Part shown: one piece after another, positions 6,229-8,441 of the stretch
Layout: each line of letters opens with the position of its first letter
Numbering within the stretch: position 1 is the stretch's first letter
Assembly (NCBI GenBank): GCA_029863355.1
Contig: JAOTVO010000104.1
Span: 1-8,441 of the forward strand
Reading direction: 5' to 3'
Origin: Candidatus Krumholzibacteriia bacterium
GTDB lineage: Bacteria > Krumholzibacteriota > Krumholzibacteria > WVZY01 > JAKEHA01
Length of the DNA: 8,441 bases
Made by a program: the position numbers and the translations under genes
The notes under the pieces: model-generated
What the model saw: only the letters and a program-made list of their open reading frames with translations
Databases searched by the model: none
What the model was told of the DNA's origin: nothing

Positions 6229-7263
6229 GACGGCGGGGCGCACGCCGCCCTCGAGCGGACGGCCCATGGCCGCGGCGACGCGCCGCACGCCGACCATCAT
6301 CTCCTCGAACATCTCGAAGGTGAGGCTCTGCACGCCGTCGCACCAGGCCGTCTCCGGGCACGGGTGCACCTCGACGATGATGCCGTCCGCGCCCGCCGCC
6401 ACCGCGGCCAGCGCCATCGAGGGGACGAACTCCGTGTGGCCCAGGGCGTGGCTGGGGTCGACGATGACGGGCAGGTGCGAGTCGCGCTTGATCACCGGCA
6501 CCGCCGAGATGTCCAGCGTGTTGCGCGTGGCCTTCTCGAAGGTGCGGATGCCGCGCTCGCAGAGGATCACCTGCTGGTTCCCGTTGGAGAGGACGTATTC
6601 GGCGCTCATCAGGAGCTCTTCGATCGTCGACATCATGCCGCGCTTGAGCAGCACCGGCTTGCGCACGCGCCCCACCGCCTCGAGCAGCGCATAGTTCTGC
6701 ATGTTGCGCGCGCCGATCTGGAGGATGTCGGCATACTCGCTCACCAGCGGCACCAGCTCCGGCGAGATCACCTCGGTCACCACGGGGAGCCCCGTCTCCT
6801 GCCTGGCCTCGGCGAGGATCTTGAGGCCCTCTTCGCCCAGGCCCTGGAAGCTGTAGGGAGAGGTGCGCGGCTTGAAGGCGCCGCCGCGCAGGATCACCGC
6901 GCCCGCGCGCTTGACCGCGCGGGCCGCCTGCAGCACCTGGTCGCGTCCCTCCACCGCGCACGGCCCCGCCATCACCGTGAAGCCGTCGCCGCCCACGCTG
7001 ACGTTGCCCACGCGCACCACCGTGTCGGCCGGCTTGAACTCGCGGCTCACCAGCTTGTACGCCTTCGTGATGGGGATCACCTGTTCGACCCCCGGCGTGC
7101 TCTCGAGGTGGGCCAGGTCGTTCGCGCGCTCGCCGTCCACCACGCCGATGATGGTGCGGTCGACGCCGCGCGTGGGGTGCGGCTTCAGGCCCATCGCCTC
7201 GATCGCGCGGATCACGCCGCTGATCTCGGCCATCGAGGCATCCTGTTTCATAACGACGAGCAT
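6217..7263 (-). CDS. aroF: 3-deoxy-7-phosphoheptulonate (DAHP) synthase, type I-beta, with N-terminal ACT-like domain
   Basis: Condenses PEP and erythrose 4-phosphate to DAHP, the committed first step of aromatic amino acid synthesis. It has 348 residues. Residues 1 to about 70 form a ferredoxin/ACT-like domain, as in the Thermotoga enzyme, where it mediates inhibition by Tyr and Phe. The barrel has AGPCAVE (99-105), [16 protein letters not shown] (126-141), QIGARNMQN (182-190), KPVLLKRG (202-209), [15 protein letters not shown] (235-249), DPSHALG (269-275) and EVHPCPE (298-304). Metal ligands fall at Cys102, His272, Glu298 and Asp309, the same numbers I recall for T. maritima. The open frame extends upstream to 7434, but the ATG at 7263 is right: the ACT fold starts there and GGGAG (7273-7269) lies 5 nt upstream. 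It follows trpA by 52 nt. Confidence 0.96.
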   Translation of the reverse strand: MLVVMKQDASMAEISGVIRAIEAMGLKPHPTRGVDRTIIGVVDGERANDLAHLESTPGVEQVIPITKAYKLVSREFKPADTVVRVGNVSVGGDGFTVMAGPCAVEGRDQVLQAARAVKRAGAVILRGGAFKPRTSPYSFQGLGEEGLKILAEARQETGLPVVTEVISPELVPLVSEYADILQIGARNMQNYALLEAVGRVRKPVLLKRGMMSTIEELLMSAEYVLSNGNQQVILCERGIRTFEKATRNTLDISAVPVIKRDSHLPVIVDPSHALGHTEFVPSMALAAVAAGADGIIVEVHPCPETAWCDGVQSLTFEMFEEMMVGVRRVAAAMGRPLEGGVRPAVAGA

Positions 7264-7278
7264 GGTTTCTCCCGTGTG

Positions 7279-7294
7279 AAAAGCGGCGACCGCT
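7279..7294 (-). terminator. Weak attenuator- or terminator-like stem in the trpA-aroF gap
   Basis: On the minus strand AGCGG (7294-7290) and CCGCT (7286-7282) pair around a 3-nt loop and run into a T-tract of only four bases, one of them within the stem. It lies between the trpA stop and the aroF Shine-Dalgarno sequence. The 5-bp stem is short for an intrinsic terminator, so at most it would reduce read-through. This 52-nt gap is the longest in the aromatic run. Confidence 0.2.
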
Positions 7295-7315
7295 GGACCC
7301 CGAATACTACCACGT

Positions 7316-8167
7316 CTACCCCGTCCCGTCTGCAAGGGCCGGGGCGTCCAGGGCGGCGCGGACCTCGGCCAGAAAGGCGGCCACGCGCCCGGCGGCGTCC
7401 GCCGCGCCCGCGCGCGCCGCATCGCCCGCGGCACCGCCCTCGGCGGCGCCGGCCAGCGCCAGGAGCCGGCTCCCGATGATCACGCCGTCCGCCGCCCGCG
7501 CGGCGGCCGCCGCCTGCTCGGCGTTCGAGATGCCGAAGCCCACGTAGAGCGGCACCTCGGTGACGGCGCGCACGCGCGATACGAACGCGCTGAGGTCCGC
7601 ATCCAAGCGCGCGCGTGCGCCCGTCACGCCGGTGAGCGAGACCAGGTAGAGGAAGCCCCGCGCCGTCGCGCCTATTGCTCGGAGGCGCGGGTCACTCGAG
7701 GTGGGGGCGACCAGGTCGATCAGGGCCAGCCCGCGCGCCTCCAGGGCGGCGCGGATCTCCGCCGACTCCTCGTGCGGCACGTCGGGCACGATCGCACCCG
7801 ACACCCCGGCCCGCGCGGCGTCTTCGGCGAAGCGGTCGATGCCGTAGGCGAGGATGGGGCTGACGTAGCTCATGAAGAGGAGCGGCACGTCGGTCCGCTC
7901 GGCCGCACGCGCGGCCAGCGTCATGGCGCCTGCCACCGTCATGCCGCCGGCGAGCGCTTGGGTGGAGGCGGCCTGGATCACCGGCCCGTCGGCGATGGGA
8001 TCCGAGAAGGGGATACCGATCTCAATGGCATCGCAGCCCGCCTCCGCCGCGGCCAGGATGAGCCCGAGCGACGTCTCCACGTCGGGGTAGCCCGCGGTGA
8101 GATACGCGACGAGCGCCTTGCGCCCGTGCGAGCGCAGGCGCAGCGAATGCGCGGCCAGGCGCGTCAC
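7316..8167 (-). CDS. trpA: Tryptophan synthase alpha chain
   Basis: Cleaves indole-3-glycerol phosphate to indole and glyceraldehyde 3-phosphate; indole is channelled to TrpB in the alpha2-beta2 complex. It has 283 residues (the family has about 260-280). Visible are [11 protein letters not shown] (19-29), [14 protein letters not shown] (49-62) with catalytic Glu49 and Asp60, the [14 protein letters not shown] loop, the GFGISN phosphate-site motif and GVIIGSRLL. The C-terminal part is unusually rich in Ala and Gly and slightly long, which may reflect base composition. The start is the GTG at 8167, overlapping the trpB stop as GTGA with GGAGGA at 8176-8171; its 3-nt spacing is short. A longer frame from 8218 would add 17 residues reading through the end of trpB and is not supported by the family. 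It is presumably translationally coupled to trpB. Confidence 0.95.
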   Translation of the reverse strand: MTRLAAHSLRLRSHGRKALVAYLTAGYPDVETSLGLILAAAEAGCDAIEIGIPFSDPIADGPVIQAASTQALAGGMTVAGAMTLAARAAERTDVPLLFMSYVSPILAYGIDRFAEDAARAGVSGAIVPDVPHEESAEIRAALEARGLALIDLVAPTSSDPRLRAIGATARGFLYLVSLTGVTGARARLDADLSAFVSRVRAVTEVPLYVGFGISNAEQAAAAARAADGVIIGSRLLALAGAAEGGAAGDAARAGAADAAGRVAAFLAEVRAALDAPALADGTG

Positions 8168-8441
8168 TTCTCCTCCGTCACCGCTTCCACGTCCTTGTCG
8201 CCGCGGCCCGAGAGGCACACGACGAACACCTCCCCCGCATGGCCGCCGCCTTCCAGGAGGCGGCGGGAAAAAGCGAGCGCGTGCGCGGGCTCTAGGGCGG
8301 GGAGAATCCCTTCGAGCCGGGTGAGGTCGCGGAACGCTTGGAGCGAATCCGCGTCGGTCACCACTGCGTATCGCACGCGCCCGCTATCCTTGAGCGCGCT
8401 GTGCTCCGGGCCCACGCCCGGGTAGTCCAGCCCGGGTGCCA
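8164..8441 (-). CDS. trpB: Tryptophan synthase beta chain, C-terminal part (5' end outside window)
   Basis: The last 91 residues of TrpB, which joins indole to serine through a PLP aminoacrylate intermediate to make tryptophan. The visible segment begins [14 protein letters not shown], continues with a [24 protein letters not shown] stretch (given only in part here as the family's EGI.PALE region) and ends with the serine/glycine-rich CLSGRGDKD motif coded at about 8191-8217. These are hallmark TrpB sequences in the correct order and spacing to the C-terminus, so it is the classical TrpB1 type rather than TrpB2. The stop TGA at 8166-8164 overlaps the GTG start of trpA. The frame is intact to the edge. 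The N-terminal half, with the PLP lysine, lies beyond the window, as does the promoter of the run. Confidence 0.96.
   Translation of the reverse strand, partial: APGLDYPGVGPEHSALKDSGRVRYAVVTDADSLQAFRDLTRLEGILPALEPAHALAFSRRLLEGGGHAGEVFVVCLSGRGDKDVEAVTEEK

Noticed and set aside
7304..7335. Promoter for aroF in the trpA-aroF gap (TTGCAG at 7335, TAGTAT at 7309)
   Set aside because: The boxes are 20 nt apart, and only weakly like the consensus; 17 nt is usual.
5134..7479. 781-codon open frame on the plus strand
   Set aside because: It lies antisense to aroF and aroA, whose proteins are unmistakable. Its translation is rich in Arg, His and Ala without family motifs, as expected from a third-position GC bias read on the other strand.

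Overview
The window is a GC-rich (by eye well above 65% G+C, falling only in the 620-740 gap) bacterial chromosome segment in which every supported gene lies on the minus strand. From right to left it reads trpB (3' part only), trpA, aroF (DAHP synthase), aroA, aroE, aroC, an aroK-aroB fusion (aroKB) and aroQ. After a 120-bp AT-richer gap come an Rrf2-family regulator and the start of a lipoprotein gene cut by the left edge. There are no RNA genes, insertion sequences, CRISPR arrays or other mobile elements that I can support. All the long plus-strand open frames are antisense shadows of these genes, as expected at this base composition.

Region 740-8441 is one tightly packed biosynthetic run. 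DAHP synthase (AroF) condenses PEP and erythrose 4-phosphate. The AroB half of AroKB makes 3-dehydroquinate, AroQ dehydrates it, AroE reduces it to shikimate, the AroK half phosphorylates shikimate, AroA adds enolpyruvyl and AroC makes chorismate. All seven steps from central metabolism to chorismate are therefore encoded by six consecutive genes. TrpA and TrpB, upstream, carry out the last step of tryptophan synthesis. Gaps are 10 nt or less, or 4-nt start/stop overlaps, except 52 nt between trpA and aroF, so co-transcription and translational coupling are likely. The main promoter lies beyond the right edge. No tyrA or pheA is present in the window.

Region 1-740 looks like a separate short unit. 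A strong sigma70-type promoter (TTGACA, 17 nt, TATAAG) overlaps a 20-bp near-palindrome that could be an operator. It reads into an Rrf2 regulator carrying Cys91, Cys98, Cys104 and His107, the ligand spacing of IscR-type [2Fe-2S] sensors. A perfect 11-bp hairpin then separates this gene from a lipoprotein gene with its own Shine-Dalgarno sequence.

The order aroF-aroA-aroE-aroC-aroKB-aroQ, the AroKB fusion, the ACT-like domain on DAHP synthase and its metal-ligand numbering resemble, from memory, the Thermotoga maritima aromatic operon without tyrA. Base composition rules out Thermotoga itself. I cannot assign a phylum from this sequence; a high-GC uncultured or deep-branching lineage is possible. 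Most of the window is ordinary metabolism. The parts most worth a second look are the Rrf2 promoter region and the gene downstream of it.
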